From Candidatus Eiseniibacteriota bacterium (GTDB lineage Bacteria; Eisenbacteria; RBG-16-71-46; SZUA-252), in assembly GCA_003235575.1 (NCBI GenBank), contig QJVW01000086.1, positions 1 to 39,796 of the forward strand: a stretch of DNA of 39,796 bases. Direction: 5' to 3'. Of the stretch, positions 28,351 through 36,232 are shown one piece after another. Position numbers and translations under genes: made by a program. The notes under the pieces are model-generated. The model made no database searches. It was not told where the DNA came from and saw nothing but the letters and a program-made list of their open reading frames with translations. Within the stretch, counting starts at the first letter, position 1; each line of letters opens with the position of its first letter.

Positions 28351-29742
28351 CTAGGGCGCGGACGCGGACGCCACCGCGGACCGCACCCGTTCCAGCGCCA
28401 ACGACCGCTGCGCCTGTGTGAGAGATCGCGCGGGAAGGAACGTCAGGACGCTGCCGTGCCGTCCCCCCGGAACCACCAAGATCCCCTCCGACCGTAGCCA
28501 CGATTCCGCCCGGCGCGCGCGGGCCGCGCCCGAATCCTCCGATCCCGCGTCTCCGACGAATTCGATCCCCGCGAGCGAACCTTCCCCGCGGACGATCACC
28601 TGCGCCTCGGATCCCCGACAGGCCTCCGCTAGGTCCGCCGCGAACGCTCCCGCGACGCCGAACGGCGGCGATTCGCCCGTCAGCACCCGAAGGGCCGCCA
28701 GCGCACCGGCGCACGCGAGGGGATGCGCGTAATAGGTGCTCGCGTAGGGAGCCTCGCCGGACGACGGCGCGTGCTTCGCCCAGACCTCCATGATCTTCGG
28801 CCGTCCCAGAAGCGCGGCGATCGCGACGCCCCCGCCGAGTCCCTTCCCCGCCGTCAGGAGATCGGGCTCGGCGGCCGTCCCGCACCGTTCCCACGCCCAG
28901 AGGGGACCTGTGCGCCCCGCGCCGGTCAGAATTTCGTCGTAGATCACGAGCATGCCCAGGGCGCGGGCGCGTTCGCAGAGTCGGGGCAGGAATTCCTGAG
29001 GCGGCACGATGACGCCGGCGCGTCCCTGAATCGGCTCCACGATCACGGCCCCCGGCGGATCCGGCCCCGCGCAGGCACGAGTTACGCCTTCCCAGGCCTC
29101 CTCGAAGCAGGTCAGGTCGCAGGCGCCATCGCGACAGGCGGTCCGCGCCGTACAGCGGCCCGATCGAGGGAACGGGATGTGCATGGCGCGGGGCGGCCCG
29201 CCCGGGAGCGTGAGGGTCGGCGAGGCCGGAGCGTGCGTCACCTCCAGCGCCGCCCCCAGCTGCCCGTGGTAGCCCCCCTCGAAGGCCACGACACGCCGGC
29301 GGCCGGTCACCAGCGCGGCGGTCTTCAGGGCCAATTCCACCGCCTCGGAGCCCGTGGACGCCAGGAGCACCCGCGAGAGTCCGCCGCCCAGCGCGGCAAG
29401 GCGGCGAATCAGCTTCTCGCGCGCCGCGTTCGGCTGAAGGTCGCCCAGGCCCTGCGTCATCCGCCGCGCCTGGGCGGCCACGGCGCGCGTCACCTCGGGC
29501 GCGGCGTGGCCGAGCGACGCGGCGCCGAACCCCGAGGTGAAGTCGAGATATCGATTTCCGTCGAGATCCTCCACGACGGAGCCTTTGGCCCGCGCCCAGA
29601 CGATGGGGGTGTCGGCGGTTCCCCAGATGGCCGCCCCCTCCGCTCGACGGAGTCGTCGCGCCGCGGCCACGGAGCGGGGCCCCGGGGGAGCGGCGACGAT
29701 GGCGGGAAGCTCGTCGCCGCGGAGGGGCGGGCGACGGTTCAT
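28351..29742 (-). CDS. Class III PLP-dependent aminotransferase with Cys-rich insertion
   Basis: 463 aa. Signatures of the class III (acetylornithine/GABA/glutamate-semialdehyde) group: LDFTSGFGAASLGH (~66), STGSEAVELALKTA (~129), VEPIQGRAGVIVPP (~235), YDEILTGAGRTG with Asp269, and the PLP-binding Lys300 in TAGKGLGGG. An insertion at ~192-215 carries four cysteines, Cys197-x5-Cys203-x4-Cys208-x3-Cys212, not usual for this fold and possibly a metal site. The ATG at 29742 overlaps the transporter stop (ATGA); GGAGGG lies ~8 nt upstream. An open frame continues upstream but only inside the transporter gene. Substrate is unknown. Coupling to an EamA transporter suggests an amino compound that is imported or exported. 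Confidence 0.9.
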   Translation of the reverse strand: MNRRPPLRGDELPAIVAAPPGPRSVAAARRLRRAEGAAIWGTADTPIVWARAKGSVVEDLDGNRYLDFTSGFGAASLGHAAPEVTRAVAAQARRMTQGLGDLQPNAAREKLIRRLAALGGGLSRVLLASTGSEAVELALKTAALVTGRRRVVAFEGGYHGQLGAALEVTHAPASPTLTLPGGPPRAMHIPFPRSGRCTARTACRDGACDLTCFEEAWEGVTRACAGPDPPGAVIVEPIQGRAGVIVPPQEFLPRLCERARALGMLVIYDEILTGAGRTGPLWAWERCGTAAEPDLLTAGKGLGGGVAIAALLGRPKIMEVWAKHAPSSGEAPYASTYYAHPLACAGALAALRVLTGESPPFGVAGAFAADLAEACRGSEAQVIVRGEGSLAGIEFVGDAGSEDSGAARARRAESWLRSEGILVVPGGRHGSVLTFLPARSLTQAQRSLALERVRSAVASASAP

Positions 29743-30602
29743 GCGGCGGCCCTCCGGGTTTCGACCCAGGTCACGCCCGCGAGAATCATCACCGCTCCGA
29801 TCATGAAGATTCCCGTGAACCGCTCGCGGAAGATGATCCACGAGAGGACGCCGGTGAGAATCGGCTGCGTATTGGTCGCGATGGCGACCTTGGCGGCGTC
29901 GAGATGGCGCAGGGCGTACATCCAGAGCGGATAGGCAATCACGGACGTTCCGATCGCAAGGTACAGAATCGCCAGCCAAACCGGCGGCGCGATCTGGTGC
30001 AGCGGCGGTATCGCGCCGGGGACCAGGAGCGCCGGAAGCGCCATCACGGTTCCGATGACGATCGCGCCGGTGGTGACGGCCATCGCATCGTACCGCGCGA
30101 GGAGCGGCTTCGACAGCACCGTGTAGAGCGCCCACCCGAAGACCGCGACCAGGATGAGCAGGTCTCCCTGGAGAATGCCGATCTCGCTGCGAAGTCCGCG
30201 CTCCAGCAGGATGAGCACGACGCCCGCGAACGCCGTCCCGATCCCGAGAAGCGACGACCAGGGCGTTCGCTCGCGTAGGATCCCGCGGGCGAAGAGAAAG
30301 ACGACCAGCGGCGTGAGGGCGTACAGAAGGGATGCGTGGCTGGGCGTGGTGCGGACCATGCCGAACAGGAAGAATCCTTGGTTGACCGGCACGACCAGGA
30401 AGCCGAGCAGCGCGATCCGGGGCCAGTCGCGGCGGTCGAATCCCTTGACGCCGCGGAACCGCTGCCAGCCCCACAGCACCGCCGACGCGAGCACGAACCG
30501 GATCAGCGCCACCGGGAGCGCCCCGATCGCCATGACGGCGCCCTTGGCGAATAGGTGCGTCGCGCTCGCCAGCACCTGGTTTGCGGCCAGCGCGAGCGGC
30601 AC
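29739..30602 (-). CDS. EamA/DMT-superfamily transporter
   Basis: About 287 aa from the GTG at 30602. Ten predicted membrane helices in two EamA repeats, with the typical PVALIRFVLASAVLW in the first and ALYTVLSKPLLARYDAMAVTTGA in the second, and the C-terminal TQPILTGVLSWIIFRERFT. Drug/metabolite-type transporters move amino acids, nucleotides or other small metabolites across the inner membrane. The frame stays open to a TTG at 30779, but that extension is not membrane-like and holds the divergent promoter region, so the start at 30602, which gives MPLALAANQVLAS, is favoured. No good Shine-Dalgarno site is seen there, so the start is uncertain. Its stop overlaps the aminotransferase ATG. Confidence 0.85.
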   Translation of the reverse strand: MPLALAANQVLASATHLFAKGAVMAIGALPVALIRFVLASAVLWGWQRFRGVKGFDRRDWPRIALLGFLVVPVNQGFFLFGMVRTTPSHASLLYALTPLVVFLFARGILRERTPWSSLLGIGTAFAGVVLILLERGLRSEIGILQGDLLILVAVFGWALYTVLSKPLLARYDAMAVTTGAIVIGTVMALPALLVPGAIPPLHQIAPPVWLAILYLAIGTSVIAYPLWMYALRHLDAAKVAIATNTQPILTGVLSWIIFRERFTGIFMIGAVMILAGVTWVETRRAAA

Positions 30603-30694
30603 GCGGGGGTTTCCGCGGATGGGGTGTCCTTTCAGGAGAAGAACGACGGCGGGCCAGGGGCCGGCCGATGCCGGCTGGTGGTTTGCCCGGGGGG

Positions 30695-30723
30695 AGGGTA
30701 GCCCAGCCCCGGGGGTTCCGCAA
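30695..30723 (-). promoter_or_regulatory. Candidate promoter of the transporter-aminotransferase pair
   Basis: Minus-strand TTGCGG (30718-30723), 17-nt spacer, TACCCT (30695-30700). Weak match, but the same -35 hexamer and spacing occur at 36116-36144. On the plus strand a TATTCT at 30752-30757 could be the -10 of the GreA-like gene. The rest of the divergent gap 30603-30782 shows nothing else. Confidence 0.3.
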
Positions 30724-30782
30724 CCGGCTGGCGTCACGGCCCCGAATGCGCTATTCTGGTCGGCTCCGGAGGAAACCAATCA

Positions 30783-33473
30783 ATGATGGATGCCGAATTT
30801 CGGAACTACCTCCGCGCCGCGCAAGGGCCGGAGCCGGATGTATCGCTGCGTGATCCCCGTTGGCATGAAGCCGAACGGATCGCGCGCACGCTGATCGAGA
30901 CCAGCGCCGCGGAACCGGGACTGAAGTCCCTGCTGAACGAACCGCTGCGCAAGAAGCGGTGGGATCTGCTCCTGCTGAGCGGGTTGCTGCATCAGGCGCT
31001 GGGCCATCGCCCCCTCGCGCTCGACTGTTTCGAGATCGTCGGCGACAAGTGCGTCGCCGCGGACGACCGCGATGCGGTGGAGCACCTTCTGCCCCGCTTC
31101 CTCGAACCCGAGCCCACGACCCAGGCGGTCCGCTTTCTTCACTATTTGGCGAACGGCGCCGCGACGGAGGAGGAACGGATCGAGCTGTTGCGCCGCGCGA
31201 TCGGGATCCGCCCGGCGGATCCCGATCTCCATCTCGATCTGGCGGGCGCGCTGGAGCGCGCCGAGGATCCCGACGCCGCCCGCGAGCACCGCATCCGCCA
31301 CCTGGAGCTCTCCCTGGAGGACGCCCGGCCGAAGGGCCTGGCCGAGGCGGTGGCCCGCGCGGTGGAGGAGGATCTGACGCACGAGCCGGGCCGCGTGGGG
31401 AGCATCGTCCTGCGCTACGCCGCGAAATCCAAATGGGAGGACGCGGAGGCCGTACTTGAACTCGCGATGCCCACGTTGGAGGCATCGGCCGGGGGCCTCC
31501 TCTCGTGGGACGACCTCGCGTTGCTCCTACCCAAGATTCCAGCCACTGACGGCGGCCGCGAAACGGCCGCCGAACTTTTGAAGATCGTCGTCGCCCGCGA
31601 ACCGCAGCCCGAAGCGATCGTGGAGGGCTCCAGGATCGCGGACCCGTCCGTCGACGCCAAGGAAATCGTGGACCGCGTTCCCAAGATCCTGGCGTTGCCG
31701 CCCGGGGCCTACGTCACGCACAGCGCCTGGGGCCTGGGTCGTGTGTCTTCCAGCGACGGCGAGTCGGTGCAGCTCGATTTCCCGGAGCGCAAGGGACATC
31801 AGATGTCGTTCGCAATGGCCTCGAAGTCGTTGCTCCGCCTGCCGAGCGACGGGCTCCGCGTGCTCGCCATCGAGAATCCCGACGGCTTCCGGGAACTGGC
31901 CAAGAAGGGCGATCCGGAACTGCTCGCCCGCGCGCTCCGGGAAGTCGGCGGCAAGGGCAAGGCGGCGACGCTGAAGTCCCGATTCGAAGCCGCCGAGTCG
32001 GGCGCGAGCTGGGCGACCTACTTCAAGAAAGCGAAGGAAAAGGCGAAGGACGATCCGCGGTTCGATTTCGGACAGGCGTACCAGAACATCTACGCCCTCG
32101 CTCCCGAGGGAGGGCCGGGGCGCGGCACGGTGCTCCCCCGGCTGGCGCCACGCGCCGCGGCCCAGGGCCTGACGATCATCAAGAAATTCCTCCGCGAGCA
32201 CCCCGAGGAGGAGCACCGGCTTCGGGATCACGCAGGTGCGACGGTGGCCCGCTGGGTTCACGCGGAGGGCCTCGACCGCGCCGGACGCGCGCAGGCGCTC
32301 TGCTACGCCGTTGGGTGGAAGAGCATGACGCGGGAAGAGGCGGTGCTCGCCCTCGGCGACCTGATCCACGAAGGGCTGTCGCCCGACGATTTGAACGTCG
32401 GCGTGTACCAGGAATTGTTGATGGACTTGGCGGAGGGCTCCCCCGACGAGGAGGCGTTCCTTTGGAACGCCTTCCAGAGCCGCCTGCCGCGGCTTCGAGA
32501 CCGGGGCCGCCAGCGACTCCAAGACTTACTGGGCGAAAGCTACCCGCGCGCCATCGAACAGCGGATGCAGCGGAGCACCGACACCCCGGCGCTCTCGGCC
32601 CGCCTGATCGAGCATTTCGCGAACCAGCCCGACGACATCGGCGCGCCGCCCCCCGCTTCCCTGCTGGTGGCGACCATTCGACTCTTGGAGCGCGACCTTC
32701 CCGACGGGATCCCCGAGCGGCTGCTTGGCCTCATCGACGAGACCGGGCTCTACCGCCTGCGCTTCTCCACGTCGCCGCCGGACGCGGAGTCGATGGAGCA
32801 GATCGAGCGGACGGTCATCGCCTGGAGCGGCAGCGAGCGCCGTCTCGTCCCGATCCTCGACTTCCTGCGCGCGATCGGCCACGCCTCCATCGGCGAGGCC
32901 TACGAAGAGCGACGGAAGGCGCGGGCGAAGAGCCTCCTGGAAGGCAAATCGACCGATGACGTGGAAACCCGCTTCACGCTGATGACGCGTACGACGTATC
33001 AGCGGCTGGAAGCCGAGCTGCGGCGTCTGGCCCTGGAGCTGAAAACCACGATTCCGGCCGCGATCGAGCGCGCGCGGCAGCTGGGCGACCTCAAGGAGAA
33101 CGCCGAGTACGAGGCGGCGAAATTGAAACAGGCGAACGCCGCGAGCCGCGTGCAGGAGCTGATCACGCTGTTGGAGATGACGCGGATTCTGGAGACCCTG
33201 GAAATCGACCCCAGCCGCGTCGGCGCGGGAACCGAAGTGACCCTCACGCCGCTTGGCGGCGACGGCGCGGACACGCCGGTCCGTTTCTGGATACTCGGCG
33301 AAGGGGACCACCTCTTGGGGGACGGCATCCTCTCCTATCGCGCCCCCATCGCGCGCCCGCTCCTGGGAAAGAGCGCCGGCGCGGAGGTGGACATCGAGTT
33401 CGAGACCGGCGTTCGCCGGTTCCGGATCGAGGCGATTCGGCGCCGCCTACCGGGCGACCCCGTAACCGCCTGA
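30783..33473 (+). CDS. Giant GreA-type transcription factor with helical-repeat N-terminus and CarD-like segment
   Basis: 896 aa, against about 160 for ordinary GreA. The C-terminal ~160 residues are a complete GreA: coiled coil with the acidic tip GDLKENAEYEAAK (Asp769 and Glu772 match the catalytic-tip acids of E. coli GreA), then the FKBP-like domain (VGAGTEVTLTP..., FWILGEGD, SYRAPIARPLLGKSAGAEV). Residues ~1-290 are helical, TPR-like (WDLLLLSGLLHQALGHRPLALDCFE). Residues ~306-352 (PGAYVTHSAWGLGRVSSSDGE...LDFPERKGHQMSF) resemble a CarD/TRCF RNA-polymerase-interacting fold. ~360-720 is helical and unassigned. It probably rescues backtracked RNA polymerase by transcript cleavage. Start: first of two ATGs at 30783, GGAGGA 9 nt upstream. 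SOD follows 95 nt later. Confidence 0.85.
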   Translation: MMDAEFRNYLRAAQGPEPDVSLRDPRWHEAERIARTLIETSAAEPGLKSLLNEPLRKKRWDLLLLSGLLHQALGHRPLALDCFEIVGDKCVAADDRDAVEHLLPRFLEPEPTTQAVRFLHYLANGAATEEERIELLRRAIGIRPADPDLHLDLAGALERAEDPDAAREHRIRHLELSLEDARPKGLAEAVARAVEEDLTHEPGRVGSIVLRYAAKSKWEDAEAVLELAMPTLEASAGGLLSWDDLALLLPKIPATDGGRETAAELLKIVVAREPQPEAIVEGSRIADPSVDAKEIVDRVPKILALPPGAYVTHSAWGLGRVSSSDGESVQLDFPERKGHQMSFAMASKSLLRLPSDGLRVLAIENPDGFRELAKKGDPELLARALREVGGKGKAATLKSRFEAAESGASWATYFKKAKEKAKDDPRFDFGQAYQNIYALAPEGGPGRGTVLPRLAPRAAAQGLTIIKKFLREHPEEEHRLRDHAGATVARWVHAEGLDRAGRAQALCYAVGWKSMTREEAVLALGDLIHEGLSPDDLNVGVYQELLMDLAEGSPDEEAFLWNAFQSRLPRLRDRGRQRLQDLLGESYPRAIEQRMQRSTDTPALSARLIEHFANQPDDIGAPPPASLLVATIRLLERDLPDGIPERLLGLIDETGLYRLRFSTSPPDAESMEQIERTVIAWSGSERRLVPILDFLRAIGHASIGEAYEERRKARAKSLLEGKSTDDVETRFTLMTRTTYQRLEAELRRLALELKTTIPAAIERARQLGDLKENAEYEAAKLKQANAASRVQELITLLEMTRILETLEIDPSRVGAGTEVTLTPLGGDGADTPVRFWILGEGDHLLGDGILSYRAPIARPLLGKSAGAEVDIEFETGVRRFRIEAIRRRLPGDPVTA

Positions 33474-33568
33474 CGCGGGACGGATTCGCACCGCGGCGCC
33501 CCGCGCTGCATCTCAGGTAGTATGTAGTCCCCACCGATTCGGGGAACCAACGGAAAGGAGAGTCAGGA

Positions 33569-34180
33569 ATGGCGAAGCACGTGCTGAAGCCGCTTCCCTA
33601 CGCGAACGATGCTCTGAAGGGAATCGGCTCGAAGACGATCGAAATTCATCACGACAAGCTCTACGCGGGCTACGTGAACAAGCGGAACGAGATCGAGGAA
33701 GCGCTGACCAAGGTGGACCGGAGCAAGGCGAACCAGATCTACTCCGACATGCGCGGCCTGAAGAGCGAGGAGACCTTTGCGGCGAACGGCCAGATCCTTC
33801 ACGAGATCTACTTCTCCGTCATGGGGGGCGACGGCCAGCCGGTGGGTGAAGTCGTCGACAAGATCAAGGAAGACTTCGGAACGTTCGCGGCGTGGGAGGA
33901 GGATTTCAAGGCCTCCGGGATGTGCGCCCGCGGCTGGGTGGTGCTGGCGTTCGATCCGACGGACGGGCGGCTGCACAATTTCATCGGCGACGCCCAGAAT
34001 CAGGGTGGCGTCTGGGGCGCGGTGCCGATCCTGAACGTCGACACCTACGAGCATTCGTACTTCATCGACTACGGTTCGGATCGCAAGGCCTACCTCGAAG
34101 CGTTCATGCGCAACATCAACTGGGCCGAGGTCAATCGCCGGTTCGCGGCGGCCACCCAGATGGCGATGGCGAAGAAGTAG
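33569..34180 (+). CDS. Divergent Fe/Mn superoxide dismutase
   Basis: 203 aa. Dismutates superoxide to peroxide and oxygen. Metal ligands by alignment: His27 (TIEIHHDK), His78 (ILHEIYF), Asp158 and His162 (NVDTYEHSYF). Second-sphere positions differ from SodA/SodB: the usual HxxxHH becomes HHDKLY (Leu31 where His is typical), and DxWEHAYY is DTYEHSYF (Tyr for Trp). This resembles a known side branch of bacterial SOD-like proteins, so the fold is safe but activity and metal are not. No signal peptide, so cytosolic. Shine-Dalgarno AAGGAGAG about 6 nt before the ATG. A possible -10 TAGTAT lies at 33518-33523. A strong terminator follows at 34228. Confidence 0.9.
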   Translation: MAKHVLKPLPYANDALKGIGSKTIEIHHDKLYAGYVNKRNEIEEALTKVDRSKANQIYSDMRGLKSEETFAANGQILHEIYFSVMGGDGQPVGEVVDKIKEDFGTFAAWEEDFKASGMCARGWVVLAFDPTDGRLHNFIGDAQNQGGVWGAVPILNVDTYEHSYFIDYGSDRKAYLEAFMRNINWAEVNRRFAAATQMAMAKK

Positions 34181-34227
34181 CCTCGCGCCAGGCGGTCGAT
34201 TTCGATCCGCCGCGCGATTGCAGTCCA

Positions 34228-34267
34228 GCGGGCGTCCGTGCGAAATGCACGGCGCCCGCCTCTTTTT
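34228..34267 (+). terminator. Intrinsic terminator after SOD
   Basis: GCGGGCG-T-CCGTGC, loop GAAAT, GCACGG-CGCCCGC, then CTCTTTTT. Stem of 6 plus 7 bp with a single bulged T. It lies 48 nt after the SOD stop. Confidence 0.85.
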
Positions 34268-34345
34268 GACCTCTCCCCCCAGCCACCCTCCCGCTAACCG
34301 CTTTGTTTTCAAGATATAACGATCGCGCGACCAAGGGCGCATCTT

Positions 34346-34361
34346 CGGCATAGCCCTTGCT
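34346..34361 (+). promoter_or_regulatory. Sigma-54-like -24/-12 promoter element
   Basis: CGGCAT (34346-34351), five bases, TTGCT (34357-34361). The GG and GC are exactly 10 nt apart as in TGGCAC-N5-TTGCW, with mismatches at the first and sixth bases. Predicted start ~34372, 66 nt before the lipoprotein ATG. A TATAAC at ~34314-34319 is an alternative -10 but lacks a -35. Confidence 0.4.
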
Positions 34362-34437
34362 GTTCAGAAGTCGGGTTGATTCGAGTTTCATTTGTCGTCT
34401 GTTCGCGATGGGGATCGCGAGAACCAAGGAGACCGAC

Positions 34438-34989
34438 ATGAAGACGGTGGTTCGGTTCACGCTGGTATTGCTGACGGTGGCAGCCTCGCTCGGGATGAGC
34501 GGCTGCACCGATGAATCGTCGCGCGCGGTGCTCACGGTCGTGAGCCTGAACGGAGGCAACACGTACTACAGCGACCTGATCAACGAGGCCGACTCGATGC
34601 ACGTCTACATCCCGGTCGACGAGATCGCGGTCGAGCTGGGCAACATTCCGAACGCCGGCGGGGATCCGCTGGCCCCGGGTTCGCCCTTCTCGGAGATCGT
34701 GGTCACCGGATTCTCGGTCACCTACACGCCGGCCGTCTTCGCGCCGGTCAGCGGAGGCATGAACCTCCGCGTCCCGTCGGGAGGCACCGCCGAGGGCTCC
34801 ATCACGATCAGCAATCCCTCGGAGAAGGCCGCCCTGCTCGGTTCGCTCTCCACTACGGCCACGGCCACGGCCACGATCACCTTCACCGGCTACAATCACA
34901 TCAACGGCGGCAACAATGGCGACCACGTGACGGCGGTTGGACGACTGACGGTGCAGGTGGACAACTTCGGCGACGCGGACGTCAACTAG
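34438..34989 (+). CDS. Small putative lipoprotein of unknown function
   Basis: 183 aa from the ATG at 34438, with AAGGAG 7 nt upstream. The open frame extends 27 codons further but without a signal sequence. Signal peptide MKTVVRFTLVLLTVAASLG ends in MSG-Cys23, a lipobox-like site, so the mature protein is probably lipid-anchored. The rest is beta-rich with a DSMHVYIPVDEIAVELGN segment and a Thr/Ala run TTATATAT encoded by three ACGGCC repeats at 34855-34872. No domain recognised. It stands alone between the SOD terminator and a convergent hairpin, behind a sigma-54-like element, so it is likely separately regulated. Confidence 0.75.
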   Translation: MKTVVRFTLVLLTVAASLGMSGCTDESSRAVLTVVSLNGGNTYYSDLINEADSMHVYIPVDEIAVELGNIPNAGGDPLAPGSPFSEIVVTGFSVTYTPAVFAPVSGGMNLRVPSGGTAEGSITISNPSEKAALLGSLSTTATATATITFTGYNHINGGNNGDHVTAVGRLTVQVDNFGDADVN

Positions 34990-35023
34990 CGACCGCGCGA
35001 CGCGACCAGCCTCGCGATCCCCT

Positions 35024-35049
35024 CGGCCCGGACGGCAACGTCCGGGCCG
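35024..35049 (+). terminator. Perfect hairpin between convergent genes, probable terminator
   Basis: CGGCCCGGACG, loop GCAA (a GNRA tetraloop), CGTCCGGGCCG: an 11-bp perfect stem followed by TTCTTC on the plus strand. It lies 34 nt after the lipoprotein stop and 21 nt from the stop of the convergent gene. The minus-strand side lacks a T-run. Confidence 0.65.
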
Positions 35050-35070
35050 TTCTTCATCCGGTGGAAGGCG

Positions 35071-35637
35071 TTACTTGGAAACGGAGGCCGCGCCGGCCTT
35101 GGGCTTGTGGGGCGAGACCTTGACGATGACGACGCCCCAGGCCTGACTGCGGTGGAACACGGTGCCGAGGACGTCCACCTTCTGGTGGATGTACTGCATG
35201 AGGGGGTCGTTCGGGTTGCGGCCCGGCAGTTCCCCCGCGACGAAGTAGATCCGATCGATCTCCCGGTCGTAGATGGCCAGCGTCTGGCCGGACCGCGCGC
35301 AGTCGACGGCGCACTGGAAGTGCCCCTTGCCGATGGACTTCTCCCCGGCCTCGAGGAAGCAGGCCGGATCCATGACCTCGCCGGTGATCGTGGTCGTGAC
35401 ACCGCCGCCCATGGCGAGCCTCCCCGGCGGTACGCCCGGAAGCGAGACGTTCTTCCCGCCCGGAACCGGGGTCGGCGTCTCGGCCACCGACTTCTCGTTC
35501 GAAGAGGTCTTCGCGTCCGTGGCGTGGTGATCGTGCCCGGAGGCGGACTGGGAGACGGCCAAGCCGGGATGCCCCAGCCACGCCGCCGCGACGAAAACGA
35601 AGAACGAAACCGCGAGCGCGGCATGGTTGCGCTTCAT
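35071..35637 (-). CDS. Secreted Cys/His-motif protein of unknown function (paralogue 1)
   Basis: 188 aa. Signal peptide at 1-~29, then a His-rich patch (GHDHH, 34-38) and a Ser/Pro-rich linker. Residues ~83-176 form a domain shared with the next gene upstream: TGEVMDPAC with Cys93, then His106-x2-Cys109-x3-Cys113, GQTLAIYDREIDRIYFVAG and a C-terminal VVIVKVSP. The conserved C...H-x2-C-x3-C set looks like a metal- or heme-binding site, though no CxxCH is present. Second gene of a two-gene operon, 46 nt after its paralogue, with AGGGGG about 9 nt before the ATG. I do not recognise the family. Periplasmic copper/zinc handling or electron transfer are only possibilities. Confidence 0.75.
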   Translation of the reverse strand: MKRNHAALAVSFFVFVAAAWLGHPGLAVSQSASGHDHHATDAKTSSNEKSVAETPTPVPGGKNVSLPGVPPGRLAMGGGVTTTITGEVMDPACFLEAGEKSIGKGHFQCAVDCARSGQTLAIYDREIDRIYFVAGELPGRNPNDPLMQYIHQKVDVLGTVFHRSQAWGVVIVKVSPHKPKAGAASVSK

Positions 35638-35683
35638 GCTGTGTTCCCCCTATCGCGCCCTTTGGAATTCCAAACGGCTTCGG

Positions 35684-36064
35684 CTAGTTTCCGCCCCCTG
35701 GGGTGATCTCGGCGATTTTGATCGCCGTGACGCCACCACGGGTGTACGTCCTTCCGGTGACGGTGACCTTCTTCGCCACGTACTCGATGACCTGCGCGTT
35801 CGGGTCTTCACCCGGATTCTCGGTGGCGATCAGGTAGAGCTTGTTCGACTTCTGCTCGAGAATGGCGAGCACCTGCCCGGCCTTGGCGCAGGCGATGGCG
35901 CATTCCTGGTGCTGCGCTCCCTTGGCGCCGTTCACGATCCAGCATGCGGGGTCGACGACTTCGCCGACGATCGTCTTGATCGCGGAAGTCTGCGCGGCCG
36001 CGAACGATGCGACCGAAAGCGTGATCAACGCCACGACGGCGATTACAGCCCGAAACGGCTTCAT
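35684..36064 (-). CDS. Secreted Cys/His-motif protein of unknown function (paralogue 2)
   Basis: 126 aa. Signal peptide at 1-24 (ASFAAA-Q). The mature protein is almost only the shared domain: IVGEVVDPAC with Cys41, His52-x2-Cys55-x3-Cys59 (HQECAIACAKAGQ), LAILEQKSNKLYLIA, then KKVTVTGRTYTRGG and AIKIAEITP. Compared with paralogue 1 the Cys-to-His gap is 10 rather than 12 residues, and the His-rich linker is absent. Strong Shine-Dalgarno GGAGGA 7 nt before the ATG. First gene of the pair, behind a candidate promoter with a palindromic spacer (36116-36144). The four Cys/His residues being kept in both copies while the rest diverges argues that they bind a cofactor. Confidence 0.78.
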   Translation of the reverse strand: MKPFRAVIAVVALITLSVASFAAAQTSAIKTIVGEVVDPACWIVNGAKGAQHQECAIACAKAGQVLAILEQKSNKLYLIATENPGEDPNAQVIEYVAKKVTVTGRTYTRGGVTAIKIAEITPGGGN

Positions 36065-36115
36065 GCGATTCCTCCATGCGTGCCTGGTGTGGGGGGTCCC
36101 TATCCCGTTCGGGCG

Positions 36116-36144
36116 ATGGTACCAAAGGGGGTAACCCCCCGCAA
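36116..36144 (-). promoter_or_regulatory. Candidate promoter with palindromic spacer for the Cys/His protein pair
   Basis: Minus-strand TTGCGG (36139-36144), 17-nt spacer, TACCAT (36116-36121). The spacer is nearly filled by the palindrome GGGGGT-A-ACCCCC (36127-36139 on plus), a possible operator. The rest of the divergent gap 36065-36232 holds a TATCAT at 36190-36195 that could serve the aminotransferase. Confidence 0.4.
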
Positions 36145-36232
36145 GGCGAGCGGGTTCCGGTGGATGGGGGGTCGTGCGCCGCCATCTGGTATCATGGCCG
36201 CTTCATCCGTCACGACAGCCCTCGAGGAGCCC

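Noticed and set aside
29743-30723. N-terminal extension of the class III aminotransferase (790 codons in all)
   Set aside because: It overlaps the membrane transporter gene in another frame and has no recognisable domain.
34855-34872. Three ACGGCC repeats in the lipoprotein gene, possible phase-variable tract
   Set aside because: Unit length is a multiple of three and only three copies, so slippage would not shift the frame. Simply codes for alternating Thr-Ala.
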